Origin: Candidatus Abyssobacteria bacterium SURF_17 | Lineage (GTDB): Bacteria; Abyssobacteria; SURF-5 | Assembly: GCA_003598055.1 (NCBI GenBank) | Contig: QZKI01000142.1 | Location: 1 to 64,000 of the forward strand | Direction: 5' to 3' | DNA: 64,000 nt | In this document: in pieces, positions 50,346 through 60,141 of the stretch | How the letters are laid out: each line of letters opens with the position of its first letter | How positions within the stretch are numbered: the stretch's first letter is position 1 | Position numbers and translations under genes: made by a program | The notes under the pieces: model-generated | Databases searched by the model: none | The model's input: the letters and a program-made list of their open reading frames with translations, nothing else | Told to the model about the DNA's origin: nothing

Positions 50346-50477
50346 GGTATTCCTGTCCGTCCGGCCGCAGTGGCCGGTTCTTCACCCAGGTTCGCCGCCA
50401 CAGTAAGCTCGTAAAGGGGAAGGCGGTGAAACTGGGGCTGGCAAATCGAGCAGCGTGTTTCCGCACGCTTTGCAGCC

Positions 50478-51029
50478 TTAGTCACCGAACCAACGCCAGA
50501 ACTGATACCATTCCTTCTCTTCGCCCTCCTCCGTCTCCGGCGCGGGCGCCGTGGCAACGGCGGGTTCTCCTGGAACCTGTTTCAAACGGAATGAGATGGA
50601 GTATTCCGGAAGAGTGCCGAAATAGCGGGTTGCTTCAAACGGCTCGTAGCCGGGGAACGTTATTCTGACCGTGTGAATCTTCTCTTTTTCGATATTGACC
50701 TCTCCGACGACGAGCGCATTGCCGACAAACGGATAATACGCGGGGCGGCTCGTGTTGCCGAAGAAGGCGTCGTCAACAAATATTTCCCCCTCCGTCCTGA
50801 TTTCCTCGGGAACCACATCCACATTTTCCAGCACGAGGTATACCTTTGTTGTCGCGCCTGCGCCCTTCTCCGTCCCCGGGATGCGCCATCCGGTAAGGTT
50901 CGAGCAGCCCGCGAATGCACTAAGCATCCCGATAACAGTGACCACAAGAGCGACACCGCCGAGAACCGATGCAGGCCCCGCTCGATGCATCGCACCTTGC
51001 GTCCGAAACGAAGTCATCCTGTCAGACAT
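50478..51029 (-). CDS. hypothetical lipoprotein-like protein with PEGA-like segment
   Basis: Hydrophobic leader ending FAGCS; EIFVDDAFFGNTSRPAYYPFVGNALVVGEVNIEKEKIHTVRITFPGYEPFEATRYF. Confidence 0.65.
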   Translation of the reverse strand: MSDRMTSFRTQGAMHRAGPASVLGGVALVVTVIGMLSAFAGCSNLTGWRIPGTEKGAGATTKVYLVLENVDVVPEEIRTEGEIFVDDAFFGNTSRPAYYPFVGNALVVGEVNIEKEKIHTVRITFPGYEPFEATRYFGTLPEYSISFRLKQVPGEPAVATAPAPETEEGEEKEWYQFWRWFGD

Positions 51030-51099
51030 TCATCTCTCTCCGCTCTTTTGTCCTCGCGATTCCCATTGTCCCTAGTCTATCCAAAACCGGCGTCCTTTT

Positions 51100-52308
51100 T
51101 CAACCTTCCGCCGCCTTGCCTTCAAATGCCGGGAACATTCTCCGTGCATGCGCAATCCGCCTTTTGACTGAAGGATGCGAATAGAGGATGAATTCCACGA
51201 TCGGGTTGGGCTCGAACTCCGACAGGTTCTGCTCGCCGAGTTTGAGCATCATCGAGACAAATGCGGCCGGGTCGCCCGTAATCGTGAGGGCGAATGAGTC
51301 AGCACGCCGCTCGAGACGCCGCGAGAATGCGTTCGATACGGGAAGGAAGACAAGCGCGACACCGGCACACGTGAGCACCAGAAGCGGGAAGGAGGTGATA
51401 TCGGCGGGGCCACGCGACCCGAACGAGGCTCCGTATGCGTTCAATACCACCGAGGCGACGAAGAAGCCGAGCATCGAAATCGCAGACTGGAACAGCAGGC
51501 CCTTCCACATGTCCCAGTTCATATGATGTCCCAGCTCGTGCGCGAGGATCGCTTCGATTTCGTCCGGCTCATATCGCTCAAAGAGCGTGTCTCCGAGCAC
51601 AATTCGGCGTGTGTTGCCGAGGCCAACAAGAGCCGCATTCGCCGCCCGCGTCTTCCGGCTCATGTCCATCTCGTAAACGCCTCTCACCTTCGTGTTCACT
51701 TTCTCGCAGAGCGCAAGCAGGCGCTTCTTGAGTTCTTCATCGCGCAACGGAATGAATTTGTAGAAGATAGGCATGAGCAGGACCGGCGCGATATTCGCCA
51801 TCACCACGGCAAATGCGATGAACAGCACGCTCGCGATGAGCCACCAACGGTGGGGGTACGCCCTGAGCAGCCAGTAGAGCGCCTCGATGAGCGGCGCCGC
51901 GATGGCGAATCCGACCACCTTGCTCTTGATCTGGTCCCACGCCCAAGCCGAAAACGTCTGCGTCGATTGCCCATACCGGTGTTCGTGCACAAATCCGCCA
52001 TAGAACTCGAGCGGGACCGCAATCACATCGTACGCGACCCCGACGATGAATACGTACAATAGGACCGTCAGCCAAATATTGGTCGCAAGGATTTCCAGGC
52101 TACGAGCAAGCGCCGACGAGGCACCCGAGACCAGCAGAATAAGAAGAAACGCGAGTGCATACACCAGCTCAACGACAAACAGGACGCGCTTTGTGCGATT
52201 GTACGTCTTAGCGCGTTCGTCTTCCCGCCCCGTTTGAGAGTTGGGGTCAATCCAAAAGCTAAAATCGAAATTCAAACACAGAAGCGCCCGCATGTGCGCC
52301 CTCACCAC
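51100..52308 (-). CDS. M48-family zinc metallopeptidase (Ste24/HtpX-like)
   Basis: ILAHELGHHMNWD HExxH, RRLERRADSFAL, HPSVKRRIAHA. Confidence 0.92.
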   Translation of the reverse strand: MVRAHMRALLCLNFDFSFWIDPNSQTGREDERAKTYNRTKRVLFVVELVYALAFLLILLVSGASSALARSLEILATNIWLTVLLYVFIVGVAYDVIAVPLEFYGGFVHEHRYGQSTQTFSAWAWDQIKSKVVGFAIAAPLIEALYWLLRAYPHRWWLIASVLFIAFAVVMANIAPVLLMPIFYKFIPLRDEELKKRLLALCEKVNTKVRGVYEMDMSRKTRAANAALVGLGNTRRIVLGDTLFERYEPDEIEAILAHELGHHMNWDMWKGLLFQSAISMLGFFVASVVLNAYGASFGSRGPADITSFPLLVLTCAGVALVFLPVSNAFSRRLERRADSFALTITGDPAAFVSMMLKLGEQNLSEFEPNPIVEFILYSHPSVKRRIAHARRMFPAFEGKAAEG

Positions 52309-53006
52309 ATTGACCGCGGGGCCGTGTAGCGGCTGCGCAGGTTGTCGTTATGCTCTTTTGAGCCGTCGAGGTTCGCGCTCCGAAAAACGGGCGGCTCGAT
52401 GCCGTGGTCAAGCAGCCAGCACACGGCGGCAATCGTGATTTCGTTCATGATGTAAGCCCCTGTGATAGTGGACGTAGGGCCGACCGGCGTTTCGAGGCCT
52501 TCGACAGTGACTGAGGCATCGCCGGGGTCTCCCCTATTATCTATGACGACATCGGCCAGCTCGAACAGTCGCTTTCCGCTCGAGTGCCTCGAGGTGACCG
52601 AACGCGAATGCGCGAGCGAAGTGATCGCGATTACCTTTAACCCCTTTTCCTTTGCGACCATCGCAACCTCGATGGGAAGCGAGTTGCGGCCGGAATTGGA
52701 AATCACAATCATCGAGTCACGCTCGCCAGGCCGCAAGGGAGCCATGAGAGCGCGGCCATAGCCCTCAACCTTCTCCGCCAATCCCCTGAGCGGGTCGGTT
52801 ATCGCGCCTACTGCCGCGAGACCGCCGGCGCGGCCGTGCGCCTCATATGCAATCGCGCCGGAGTGGCCGCTGCCGAACGTATGCACGATTCCCCCGGACC
52901 GAATCGTTTCGCCCACGATTGCTCCGGCATGGGCGATGGCTTCGGCCTGCGTTGCATGAATCTCGTCAAGAAGCGATGTAATTTTCTCGTAATATTCGTT
53001 CATCAT
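52302..53006 (-). CDS. SIS-domain (sugar isomerase) protein
   Basis: GGIVHTFGSGHSGAIAYEAHGRAGG, MIVISNSGRNSLPIEVAMVAKEKGLKVIAITSLAHS. Confidence 0.88.
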   Translation of the reverse strand: MMNEYYEKITSLLDEIHATQAEAIAHAGAIVGETIRSGGIVHTFGSGHSGAIAYEAHGRAGGLAAVGAITDPLRGLAEKVEGYGRALMAPLRPGERDSMIVISNSGRNSLPIEVAMVAKEKGLKVIAITSLAHSRSVTSRHSSGKRLFELADVVIDNRGDPGDASVTVEGLETPVGPTSTITGAYIMNEITIAAVCWLLDHGIEPPVFRSANLDGSKEHNDNLRSRYTAPRSMW

Positions 53007-53107
53007 GTCTTGTTCCCTCTATGGTGCCGCTGTTCAATTTCTTGAATTTCTCTGTGCTTTTCGCGCGCCATCCTGCAAAGGAACTGTGCGAAGAAGCTCT
53101 CCTGTAC

Positions 53108-53235
53108 AAGGGCGCGATGAATCGCGCTCCTACAGCGCCTTCCTCTGTTCTTTTCGTCATCGTTGCGCTTGCAAGGGCGCGATGAATCCCATCCCTACAG
53201 CAATTGTAGGGGCGCAATTCATTGCGCCCAATCCG
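53108..53235. repeat. cluster of three short palindromic repeats
   Basis: caagggcgcgatgaatcgcgctcctacag (53108), caagggcgcgatgaatcccatccctacag (53173), tgtaggggcgcaattcattgcgcccaatcc (53206, inverted orientation). Confidence 0.7.
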
Positions 53236-53249
53236 CTCTTGGGTTGCGG

Positions 53250-54233
53250 CTACGCCGTGCTGTGTTTGGCTGAATCCCCGAGCGAATGGCCACTCGTGCG
53301 GAGGGTGTTAACGACTTCCTGAGTGATTCGCACCCCGAGCGAATCGAGCCCGATGATGATTGTTCCCGTCACAGGCGGGAGCTGCGGCACGAACACGGTT
53401 GCGTGCGGCCACAGGTCCGTGAGTTCGGATATGAGACTCTCGGCGATAATGCTTCCCTGCCGCAACACCCCTCCGCTGAGGATAATGGGAAAGCTCTCCT
53501 CCGGTCTGAAGAGCGCACGGACGACCGGCGCCGCGAGCTGTCGCAAACGGGCGGCGCCCGTCTTGAGAATTTCGAGCGCGACCTTGTCGCCGTCTTTTGC
53601 GGCAGTGGTCAGGTGCGCGGCCAGCATCGCAAAGGCATGCCTTTTTATGGGAGGCCGATATAAGCGCCGTTTGAGGTCTTGTATCTCGGTGATTCCGAAA
53701 TGTGAGAGAACAAATTCGCTCAGTTTTGTCGATTCACCTCTCCCGTCGTGAGCCTTGATGACCGCTTTCACCGCCTCTCTCGCAAGGTCATACCCGCTTC
53801 CCTCGTCGCCGACGAGCGGACCCCATCCACCCGCCAGTCGAGTCTCGCCCGCTGCGTTCCGCCCCTTACAGATCGAGCCCGTTCCCGAAACTACCACCAC
53901 TCCCGAGGCGTTTGTCCTGTACAGCCCGGCGGCCAGCGCCGACTCGAATTCATCGGTGACGATTGTGTTTTGCGCACCGCTCACGCGAATGACGTCGCCG
54001 ACCGTTGTATCGGGCAGGTGCGGTCCTGAGATGACCGCTGTCTCGATCCTGGTATCGAAGGAACTGAGTGCGCGCTCGACTGCATGGCTGAGTGCGCGCC
54101 TCGCAGAACTCGCGCGTATGAAATTCGTGTTGGCAGGACCGCCTCTGCCAAAAGACACGACATGGCCTTTTTCATCCGCCATCTGGCATCGTGTATGCGT
54201 GCCTCCGGCATCTATTCCTAATACGTAGCGCAC
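53250..54233 (-). CDS. BadF/BadG/BcrA/BcrD-type ATPase, N-acetylglucosamine kinase-like
   Basis: YVLGIDAGGTHTRCQMAD, VVVSGTGSICKGRN, GGWGPLVGDEGSGYDLA, ILSGGVLRQG. Confidence 0.9.
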   Translation of the reverse strand: MRYVLGIDAGGTHTRCQMADEKGHVVSFGRGGPANTNFIRASSARRALSHAVERALSSFDTRIETAVISGPHLPDTTVGDVIRVSGAQNTIVTDEFESALAAGLYRTNASGVVVVSGTGSICKGRNAAGETRLAGGWGPLVGDEGSGYDLAREAVKAVIKAHDGRGESTKLSEFVLSHFGITEIQDLKRRLYRPPIKRHAFAMLAAHLTTAAKDGDKVALEILKTGAARLRQLAAPVVRALFRPEESFPIILSGGVLRQGSIIAESLISELTDLWPHATVFVPQLPPVTGTIIIGLDSLGVRITQEVVNTLRTSGHSLGDSAKHSTA

Positions 54234-54336
54234 GAAAGTCGATCCCCCTTATGGCAGCGTGCGACCAGTCCGCAACTTAAGTCTTGACAGCGTATTAGAT
54301 GACTTGTTCTTTGTCCAGATCGGCTCGTGCTCAGAA

Positions 54337-54365
54337 TTGACAAATCCTTAATCCGGTGGTATAAT
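54337..54365 (+). promoter_or_regulatory. perfect-consensus sigma-70 promoter
   Basis: TTGACA-N17-TATAAT, about 76 nt upstream of the ATG at 54441. Confidence 0.8.
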
Positions 54366-54440
54366 TTATAATGGTGGATTGAGTAAAATTATATCTTTTG
54401 GTGTTTGCTCAAACTAAGGAAATGAGCGAGGAGCTTCTCC

Positions 54441-55115
54441 ATGGGCATTCGCTTCAACGCCCTCAATAATGCGCTACCCTCCCTTCGAATGGAAGGCGTT
54501 CAATCGCGCCCGCCTGCAGAAACGCTCCCCGCGAACGTGTCGCCTACCGGCGGAATCGCCCAGCCCTCCCTCACGGCGGCAGAACCCTTGAATGGCCGTC
54601 TTGTTGCACCTTTTCCGCCGAACAATGCTGGTGGCCAGAGGGTGACCTCTGCGGTTGCCCCGGCCCAGGAGCAAGGCGATATGCCGATGCAGCCGCTCGA
54701 GGCCGCCATAGAGGCGGACGGTAAAGTCGATGGTCTGCAACAGGCTTTGAACCAGCCCGCCGCACGGGTGCGAGCTTTCCGCTTTCTGATGGCGGCCGAA
54801 TCTGTTCGCGGGCGTGAACTCGAAGCCAGATATGATCAGCTTGAACACAGGCTCAGTACGGTGAACGCCCGTTTGCAACGAGCCGAGTCGATCATGGTTC
54901 AGATCGACGCCCGGCTCGAGCGCGCTCGTCTGCAGCATGACCTCGAAATGGTCGCAGGCGACATCCGACGGTTTCGCTTGGAGCATGCCTTCGAAGCTTC
55001 GGCATCCGTTCCTGAAACGGTCGAGCCGGAGCCGCCGGAACCATCACAAAGCGGTCCTGCAACTTCTCAGCCATCTGCTCCTACACGCCAGCCGGTTCTG
55101 AATCTCTTCGCTTGA
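54441..55115 (+). CDS. hypothetical protein with central coiled coil and Pro/Ala-rich tails
   Basis: ELEARYDQLEHRLSTVNARLQRAESIMVQIDARLERARLQHDLEMV coiled coil; behind a consensus promoter. Confidence 0.65.
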   Translation: MGIRFNALNNALPSLRMEGVQSRPPAETLPANVSPTGGIAQPSLTAAEPLNGRLVAPFPPNNAGGQRVTSAVAPAQEQGDMPMQPLEAAIEADGKVDGLQQALNQPAARVRAFRFLMAAESVRGRELEARYDQLEHRLSTVNARLQRAESIMVQIDARLERARLQHDLEMVAGDIRRFRLEHAFEASASVPETVEPEPPEPSQSGPATSQPSAPTRQPVLNLFA

Positions 55116-55525
55116 ACTCTTTCAGCCTCACCGGAGCCCGGCTACCGCAAACGCACTTGGAGACTGTCCACGACTGTCAGGGCTCCCTCCGACGAAACGC
55201 GGAGTCCCTTCGCAAAAATGTCACCCAATGTTTCGAATTGCGCGATAGATTCTTATTCCGCATCGAGTAAGTGTGTAGTCTATCCAAGCAATGAATGATT
55301 GTCAAACGAGGCAGGCTGCAACCCCGGAGGCATGGAAACGATCCGGCCGAGGAGGAATTACTTGAACAGTGGGATGGAAAGGCGCACCGAAAAAGCGAAC
55401 AAGTCCACAAAAGCAAAAGGGAACCTGCCCCACTGAAACTTTCGTGTTCCGCTTCCGTTCTTCTTTATAAAAAGCGGGGCAGATTCACCCTTTGCCTTAG
55501 GAGGGGATTAGGACAGATTTAAACT

Positions 55526-55619
55526 TGGGCAAGTGGTCACCCATCTCCCATTTCGTTAATTGCCCTCTCAAAACGCTTGTCTCCCAGCAAGTGTTTTCAA
55601 ATGGGCAACCACTTACCCA
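55526..55619. other. nested inverted-repeat element (possible structured RNA or MITE-like element)
   Basis: Outer arms TGGGCAAGTGGTCACCCAT / ATGGGCAACCACTTACCCA (16/19 complementary) enclosing AAAACGCTTG / CAAGTGTTTT (9/10). Confidence 0.55.
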
Positions 55620-55961
55620 CAGACTTTCAACTTTTCTCCCTCATTCAGGCTGATACTTGGGATGCTTAACGACATTCATTGCCTGAATTGAGCAATCTCC
55701 ATGCCATTAATCTTAAGGACAAGCGTGGATTATATTCTAACTCTTTCATATGATTAAGGATAGAGTAGTATTCCCATGTCGGTTTCATGTGTCTGTGGCT
55801 CTCTCTGTTTGGCAGACGCGGGCCTAGGATTTGACACATATTGTTACAACAACTTGTCCTAAATTAATATAACCATTGTTTTATCAAGTAGTTATGAAAC
55901 AAGACAGGCCAGGTCACGAAATATTACAGCAGGATGGAGTGATAGGAAAGATTTGATACAG

Positions 55962-57347
55962 TTATCCCTGAGGCTTGCGTTTTACGGGGACAGCTTTCTC
56001 GGGAATACCATATTTGAGCATTTTGCGGTAGAGTTTCGGGCGGCTGATTCCGAGGATGCGGGCAGTGCTTGTCTTATTACCTCCCTGAGCTTCGAGCACG
56101 AACTGGATATGGATTTTCTCGATTTCATTGAGTGAGAGCGAAGCAGCCGATTGGCGGGGAAACGGCGAATCCTGCTGGTCGAGTGATGGTATTTCCCGGA
56201 GTGTGATGAGATTATTGTTCGCGAGGATGATTGCCCGCTCGATGACATTGGAGAGTTCGCGCACATTTCCCGGCCAGTCATATCGCTCGAAGGCGTCGAG
56301 GACCTCTCGTGTGACGCGGATCTTCTCGGTGTTTGAGTACCGCGAGGTTCGGATGAAGTGCTCGACGAGCAGTGGAATATCTTCTTTCCGTTCCCGCAGC
56401 GGTGGAAGCGAGACGGTCATCACGTTGATCCGGTAATAGAGGTCTTCGCGGAACCTGCCCTCGGCGGTTTCTTCCCGCAGTTTCTTATTCGTGGCGCATA
56501 TGACGCGCACGTCAGCTTCTATCTCTTTAATGTCGCCGACGCGGCGGAAGCGGCCCGTTTCGAGCACACGAAGCAGTTTCACCTGCATGCCGGGGCTCAT
56601 TTCGCTGACTTCATCAATGAAGAGTGTGCCGGAGTCTGCAATCTCGAACAGCCCGCTCTTCCGTCTGACGGCTCCGGTGAATGCACCCTTCTCATGTCCG
56701 AACAGTTCGGTCTCCAGCAGGGTTTCGGGGACGGCTCCACAATTGATGGGGACAAAGGAATTTTTGCTCCGGTTGCTGTTCTGATGGATCGCGTTGGCGA
56801 CGATCTCCTTGCCGGTTCCGCTTTCCCCTTCGATGAGAACCGTGGATTCAGTCGGCGCCACGCGGGCAATGAGATCCTTGACCTGCTGCATTCCGGGGCT
56901 TTCGCCGACGAGGCTGACCGTTCCCGCCCGGAGCTGAAGCTCATGGTGCTTGTTGACGCGTTCGGCGAGCTGCTTTTTCTCGTACGCCCTCTGGACGACA
57001 AGTTGGAGTTCGGAGAGTTGGCACGGCTTGGTGAGGAAGTCGTAGGCGCCGAGCTTCATGGCCTCGATGGCCACGTCAACGGTTGCCTGTCCGGTGAGAA
57101 ACACGATTTCATTAAGCGGCTGGTATTCCCTGATTCTCCTGAACAGTTCGATGCCGTCCATGCCTGGCATGCGAAGGTCGAGGATGCCGACGTCGAACGG
57201 TTCGCTTCGAATCTTTTCAAGTGCCTCTTCGCCGGTGGCCGCGAGGATTACCGTGGCGCCGATAAGGCTGAAGCGCTCGCTCAGCAGGTTCCGATATGCC
57301 TCTTCATCGTCCACGATGAGGAGTCGTATGGGTTTCTTCTTCATCAT
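55962..57347 (-). CDS. NtrC-type sigma-54-dependent response regulator
   Basis: Receiver (LLIVDDEEAYRNLL, DVGILDLRMPGMDG), AAA+ (IEGESGTGKE, EKGAFTGAVRRKSG), Fis-type HTH (GGNKTSTARILGISRPKLYRKMLKYG). Confidence 0.95.
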   Translation of the reverse strand: MMKKKPIRLLIVDDEEAYRNLLSERFSLIGATVILAATGEEALEKIRSEPFDVGILDLRMPGMDGIELFRRIREYQPLNEIVFLTGQATVDVAIEAMKLGAYDFLTKPCQLSELQLVVQRAYEKKQLAERVNKHHELQLRAGTVSLVGESPGMQQVKDLIARVAPTESTVLIEGESGTGKEIVANAIHQNSNRSKNSFVPINCGAVPETLLETELFGHEKGAFTGAVRRKSGLFEIADSGTLFIDEVSEMSPGMQVKLLRVLETGRFRRVGDIKEIEADVRVICATNKKLREETAEGRFREDLYYRINVMTVSLPPLRERKEDIPLLVEHFIRTSRYSNTEKIRVTREVLDAFERYDWPGNVRELSNVIERAIILANNNLITLREIPSLDQQDSPFPRQSAASLSLNEIEKIHIQFVLEAQGGNKTSTARILGISRPKLYRKMLKYGIPEKAVPVKRKPQG

Positions 57348-58885
57348 TTAGATTGCCGTTGCCTCTTCTCGTTGAGCGGTAGCCGAACCGAGAAGGTAGT
57401 TCCGCCGCCGGGTGTGCTCCTGACCGAGATCGTCCCGTTCATCCGCTGCACGATGCCGAAGCATACCGAAAGTCCCAAACCGGTTCCCTTCCCCAGCGGT
57501 TTTGTTGTAAAAAACGGGTCGAACACCTTTTTGAGATTCTCTTCCGATATGCCGACTCCGTTATCCGCCACGTCAATCACGGCCGAATCGTCCTGGATGC
57601 GCGCCGCGATGGTGACAGTGCCGCCGCTGCCCACGGCGTCGAGCGCGTTGGTGACAAGGTTTAGGAACACTTGCTCGAGCTGATTGGGGTCGGTGTTGAG
57701 CATAGGGAAATCGGGTGGCATGCGTATCTCCACCCTCTTGCCTTCGGAGGCCGCGCGACTTGCCACAAGCGCGGTGGTCTCCTCCAGCAAGCGGGGGATG
57801 TTCACCTCGGCTGTCCGCATCTCGACCTTGCGGCCGAAGTTGAGCAAGCTCTGCGTGATCTTCTTGCATCGGGCGGCCTGCTCGCTGATTGTCTCGACGT
57901 GCTTCGAGAGCCTCGCCGGCACTTCTTCCGGCCGGTCACGGTAGTGCTCCATGAGGAACTGCAACTGCTCCGCGGAGCCGATGATGACGCCGACGGGATT
58001 GTTGATCTCGTGAGCCACCCCTGCGGCAAGCTCTCCGATTGCGGCCATCTTGCTCGCTTGCAGCAGCTGAGCCTCCATCTGTTTTCTCTCGGTGATGTCT
58101 CGTGCTATGCCGAGCATCCCGACGACCTTGCCGAGCCGCCAGATGGGAGTGATGTTGATGAGCACGTTGATCAGCCTGCCATCGATACCCACGATGGTGG
58201 ACTCGTAGCGTTGCGGATGTCCCTTGAGCGCTTTGCGGAAATACCGTTCGTTCTTTTCAAGGTCCCTCTTGACGACGTACGCGGTGTAATGCGCTTTCTC
58301 GTCGGGGTCGAACCTATAGCCCGTTATTTCCTGTCCCATCTTGTTGAGGAAGGTGATGCGGCCCTCGCAATCGAGCGTATAGATGATATCGTTCGCATTA
58401 TCAATCAAGCTCTGCAGGTAATTCTCGGTTTCGGCCATCTGATGCTCGAGCGCACGCTTCTCCGTGATGTCACTCATGACCGCAAAGACTCCCTTGACTT
58501 CATTCCCCTCAAGGATCGGGACACCCTTGAGATTGAATACCACGGTGCGGCCGATTCGGTCCTTGCGCTCCAGATTGGTCAGCTCCGTCGTGCGCCGTTC
58601 GCGGATGATCTGCCTGAACTTTTCTTCCACGCCCATATCGATAAGGTCGGGCATGAGCTCGAAAATATTCTGACCGGCGAGCTCCTTCATCTCCCACTGA
58701 TAGTGGTCGAGGATATAACGGTTGACCCGTGTGATGACGCCTTTGAGGTCGAGCACGTATACGCCCACGTCGATTGAGTCCAGAAATTCCATGAACATGG
58801 GTTCGAACCATTCCTGTGCGGGCAGGGGGGTGGTACTTTTCCGCCGAGGTGACGCCTTCTTTTTCGATTTCGCCTGGTCGGCCAT
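57344..58885 (-). CDS. PAS-domain sensor histidine kinase
   Basis: Two PAS domains; AAGVAHEINNPVGVIIGSAEQL H-box; DNGVGISEENLKKVFDPFFTTKPLGKGTGLGLSVCFGIV. Confidence 0.93.
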   Translation of the reverse strand: MADQAKSKKKASPRRKSTTPLPAQEWFEPMFMEFLDSIDVGVYVLDLKGVITRVNRYILDHYQWEMKELAGQNIFELMPDLIDMGVEEKFRQIIRERRTTELTNLERKDRIGRTVVFNLKGVPILEGNEVKGVFAVMSDITEKRALEHQMAETENYLQSLIDNANDIIYTLDCEGRITFLNKMGQEITGYRFDPDEKAHYTAYVVKRDLEKNERYFRKALKGHPQRYESTIVGIDGRLINVLINITPIWRLGKVVGMLGIARDITERKQMEAQLLQASKMAAIGELAAGVAHEINNPVGVIIGSAEQLQFLMEHYRDRPEEVPARLSKHVETISEQAARCKKITQSLLNFGRKVEMRTAEVNIPRLLEETTALVASRAASEGKRVEIRMPPDFPMLNTDPNQLEQVFLNLVTNALDAVGSGGTVTIAARIQDDSAVIDVADNGVGISEENLKKVFDPFFTTKPLGKGTGLGLSVCFGIVQRMNGTISVRSTPGGGTTFSVRLPLNEKRQRQSK

Positions 58886-58927
58886 CGTCCTGTTCCTTGC
58901 GATTCTCATAGGGTCAAACCTGCCGGC

Positions 58928-60133
58928 TTACCCCTCCGTTTTCTGCCGATAGGGCAAGGTGAAGAAGAATCTGGCACCGGAACCCTTGGTGCTCTCGGCC
59001 CATATCTGACCGCCGTGCATGTACACCAGTTTTCTCGCGATGGCGAGCCCCAGACCGCTGCCGGCGCAAGACGCAATGGCAGGGTCGGAAACCCGATAGA
59101 ACTCTGAGAATACTTTCTCACAGTCTTCGGGCAGGAGCCCGGGGCCGGAGTCGGCGACGCATACGCGAACCGTGTTTTCGACCCGCTCGGCGGTTACTTC
59201 CACGCCAGCCTTGCCCGGCGTGAATTTGAAAGCATTCGATAGAAGGTTATTCATAATGGCCGTGAATCTTTGCGGGTCAGCGAAGACCCGTGTGACGTTC
59301 GGGGCTACGTGGACGGAAATCTCTATCTGCTTCGCCCGCGCTGTTTCGTCGAATGCGGCGATTGCCGAATCAATGGCGTCCTTCAACGAGAACTCGGTCA
59401 TCTCCAGGGCGAGCTTGCCGGTATCTATTTTGAACAGGTCGACGATGTCGGCGATGAGGCCCTGCAACTCGCGGCCGCTCTCGAGGACATTGGCCACGTA
59501 TCTTGCCTGTTTATCATTCAGTGTGCCAACGAGCTCGTCCTGCAGCATCTCGGAGAACCCGATGATTACGTTGAGTGGCGTTCGGAGCGCATGACTCATA
59601 TCCACGATGAACTCGTATTTCAAATGACTGGCGTGCATAAGCTGAGCGGACATCGATTTCAGGACGCGTTTTTGGAGCTCGATTTTCTGGTTAGATTCGC
59701 GGGCGCTGCGCGATTCTTTGGTGAGCTCGTCATGAAGGTGCTTCACCCGTAGCATAGACCGTACGCGAGCGAGGAGCTCCGACCTGTCGACGGGCCGGCT
59801 CAGGAAGTCGTCCGCGCCCGCCGCGATTCCCTTCACGCGGCTCTCCATGTCGTTGAGGGCCGTCACCATGATGACGGGTATATGCCGCGTCTCCGCCATG
59901 CTCTTGATGTGTTTGCAGACCTCATAGCCGCTCTTCTTCGGAATCATGATGTCCAGCAGGACAAGGTCGGGCTTATTATATGCCAGCTGATTCAAGGCTT
60001 CTTCCCCGTCATGCGCGCACCCTATGGAGTACCCTTCGGTGCTTAGTTGCGCCTTCATCAGATCGATGTTGACAGGGTCATCCTCAACGATCAAGATGTA
60101 CGGTTGGCGGGCATCGGGGCTTTCTTTGGCCAT
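58928..60133 (-). CDS. receiver-histidine kinase hybrid protein
   Basis: ILIVEDDPVNIDLMKAQLSTEGY...LVLLDIMIPKKSGYEV then DMSHALRTPLNVIIGFSEML and DSGPGLLPEDCEKVFSEFYR. Confidence 0.92.
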   Translation of the reverse strand: MAKESPDARQPYILIVEDDPVNIDLMKAQLSTEGYSIGCAHDGEEALNQLAYNKPDLVLLDIMIPKKSGYEVCKHIKSMAETRHIPVIMVTALNDMESRVKGIAAGADDFLSRPVDRSELLARVRSMLRVKHLHDELTKESRSARESNQKIELQKRVLKSMSAQLMHASHLKYEFIVDMSHALRTPLNVIIGFSEMLQDELVGTLNDKQARYVANVLESGRELQGLIADIVDLFKIDTGKLALEMTEFSLKDAIDSAIAAFDETARAKQIEISVHVAPNVTRVFADPQRFTAIMNNLLSNAFKFTPGKAGVEVTAERVENTVRVCVADSGPGLLPEDCEKVFSEFYRVSDPAIASCAGSGLGLAIARKLVYMHGGQIWAESTKGSGARFFFTLPYRQKTEG

Positions 60134-60141
60134 GCGCAGTG

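Noticed and set aside
53005-53322. 105-aa plus-strand ORF
   Set aside because: Runs through the palindromic repeat cluster and the antisense end of the kinase gene.
56358-57683. 441-aa plus-strand ORF
   Set aside because: Antisense to the NtrC-type regulator; codon-bias shadow frame without family signatures.
57671-58777. 368-aa plus-strand ORF
   Set aside because: Antisense to the PAS histidine kinase; no independent coding evidence.
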